Shown here: positions 5,883 to 6,641 of the stretch, one piece after another
How the letters are laid out: every line of letters starts with the position of its first letter
How positions within the stretch are numbered: the first letter of the stretch is position 1
Made by a program: the position numbers and the translations under genes
Notes under the pieces: generated by a model
Databases searched by the model: none
Seen by the model: the letters and a program-made list of their open reading frames with translations, nothing else
What the model was told of the DNA's origin: nothing
Origin: an uncultured Burkholderiales bacterium
GTDB taxonomy: Bacteria > Pseudomonadota > Gammaproteobacteria > Burkholderiales > Burkholderiaceae_F
DNA length: 6,641 nt
NCBI GenBank assembly: GCA_903871435.1
Contig: CAIQGU010000196.1
Coordinates: 1 to 6,641 of the forward strand
Reading direction: 5' to 3'

Positions 5883-6587
5883 TCAGTGCTTCTTCTTTTT
5901 CTTCTTTTTTTTCGGCAGGGCCAGCATGGTGCCGCGGCATTTTTCCGCTCCGCAGCGGCACTCGTACTGCTGGCGCAGCTTCTTGGTGATCTTTTCGTCG
6001 ATGATCAGGCAGTAGTCGTAATTGAGCTCCTCGCCGCTGTGAATGTCGCGTATGGCTTCCACGAACACGCGGCCACTGCCGGTTTCCTCGGTCTCGCAAT
6101 TGGGGTCGCAGGAGTGGTTGATCCAGCGCGCATCGTTGCCGCCCTGGCTCGCATCGATGACCCGCTTGCCGTCGCTGAGCGAAAACAGGAACGTGTGATT
6201 GGGATCGTTGGGGTCGGACGGCGGCAGCTCATCGGCTGCTTTCCACGATATCGGCGTGCCCACATATTCGATGATGCGCTCGCCCTTGGCGATATCGGCC
6301 ACTGCGTACATTCCGCGCCCATGGATGGGCGAGTTGCGCACCGTGACCTTGTGTTCGGCCGTCTTGTTGCGCCCGCCTTTGCCTGCCTTGGTCGCCTTGC
6401 TTGCCTTCTTGGCCTTGGTGGGCGCAGCTTTGCCGGCTTTGGCCTTTTTTGGCGCTACCGTGGTTGATTTCTTCGCTGCTGTCTTTACCCCCACGGCTTT
6501 TTTCGCGATGGATTTTTTTGCGGTGGATTTTTTCGCCGCGGTCTTCTTCGCTGCGGTTTTCGTGCTTGCGGTCTTTTTCGTGGCCAT
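5883..6587 (-). CDS. SET-domain protein-lysine methyltransferase with histone-H1-like lysine-rich tail
   Basis: This 234-residue protein is predicted to move methyl groups from S-adenosylmethionine to protein lysines. Residues 1-80 are a histone-H1/AlgP-like tail of TAAKK/STAKK/SIAKK units; 26 of the 80 residues are lysine. Residues about 81-192 are the SET domain: SPIHGRGMYA (85-94, cofactor loop), RWINHSCDPN (154-163) and GEELNYDY (185-192, carrying the catalytic tyrosine). Residues 208-220 are the post-SET zinc motif, YECRCGAEKCRGT, with C210/C212/C217; C160 of NHSC is the expected fourth ligand. The protein ends in eight lysines and a histidine. All motifs needed for activity are present. 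The basic tails suggest DNA or nucleoid binding (inference). Start: ATG 6587 (MATKK) is preferred. A TTG at 6608 is in frame but would add only MNPPFPP, and neither has a good Shine-Dalgarno. The tail is AT-richer than its surroundings because of AAA/AAG codons. The substrate is unknown; nucleoid proteins or its own tail are candidates. Confidence 0.9.
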   Translation of the reverse strand: MATKKTASTKTAAKKTAAKKSTAKKSIAKKAVGVKTAAKKSTTVAPKKAKAGKAAPTKAKKASKATKAGKGGRNKTAEHKVTVRNSPIHGRGMYAVADIAKGERIIEYVGTPISWKAADELPPSDPNDPNHTFLFSLSDGKRVIDASQGGNDARWINHSCDPNCETEETGSGRVFVEAIRDIHSGEELNYDYCLIIDEKITKKLRQQYECRCGAEKCRGTMLALPKKKKKKKKH

Positions 6588-6641
6588 TGGCGGGAACGGT
6601 GGGTTCAAGGGGTTTGGAGCAGCCGGTGTGATCCGGCCGCA

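Noticed and set aside
5886..6467. 193-codon plus-strand open frame antisense to the SET gene
   Set aside because: Its Leu/Phe-rich stretches are simply the reverse complement of lysine codons and SET motifs. No start signal or family match was seen.
6387..6587. Possible tandem DNA repeat in the lysine-rich tail of the SET gene
   Set aside because: The AAKK units repeat at protein level, but the codons vary and unit spacing is irregular. It is better described as a low-complexity protein tail than a DNA tandem repeat.
6622..6637. Short inverted repeat GCCGG/CCGGC near the right edge
   Set aside because: It is only a 5-bp stem in GC-rich DNA at the window edge, with no T-tract and no visible gene to terminate.

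Overview
The window is very GC-rich, densely coding Gram-negative chromosomal DNA. It looks proteobacterial, and a beta- or gamma-proteobacterium is most likely. That inference rests on the QseB/PmrA-like response regulator, the periplasmic reductant transporter DsbD, the Uup-type ABC-F protein, the CCCTCTCCC/GGGAGAGGG intergenic repeat and the AAKK-rich, histone-H1-like protein tail. The species cannot be named from the sequence.

Left part (1-1106): a two-component system on the minus strand. The OmpR/PhoB-class response regulator (149-820, TTG start behind a good AGGAG) overlaps by 17 bases the start of a sensor kinase. Only the first 55 residues of that kinase are inside the window. A 286-bp divergent intergenic region (821-1106) separates the regulator from dsbD.

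Centre (1107-3617): a full-length three-domain DsbD on the plus strand. It has a signal peptide, a large periplasmic N-terminal domain with a CxxxC pair, an unusually long Ala/Gly-rich linker, an eight-helix membrane domain with its two key cysteines, and a C-terminal thioredoxin domain with a WCxxC site. It faces the convergent gene uup (3717-5537, minus). Between them lie a 31-nt hairpin and a GGGAGAGGG-type inverted repeat that runs into the uup stop codon.

Right part (5538-6641): a small two-helix membrane protein (5651-5854, plus) is divergent from uup. It is convergent with a SET-domain lysine methyltransferase (5883-6587, minus). The methyltransferase has a lysine-rich, histone-H1-like N-terminal tail, a complete SET plus post-SET core, and a C-terminal run of eight lysines. 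That run contains an A-AAA-AAG heptamer in the correct phase for -1 frameshifting.

The genes do not form one pathway. The likely functional pairing is the two-component system with divergent dsbD (envelope or thiol stress), which is inferred from position only. The most unusual locus is the tailed SET methyltransferase. No tRNA, rRNA, CRISPR array, transposase or phage gene was seen.
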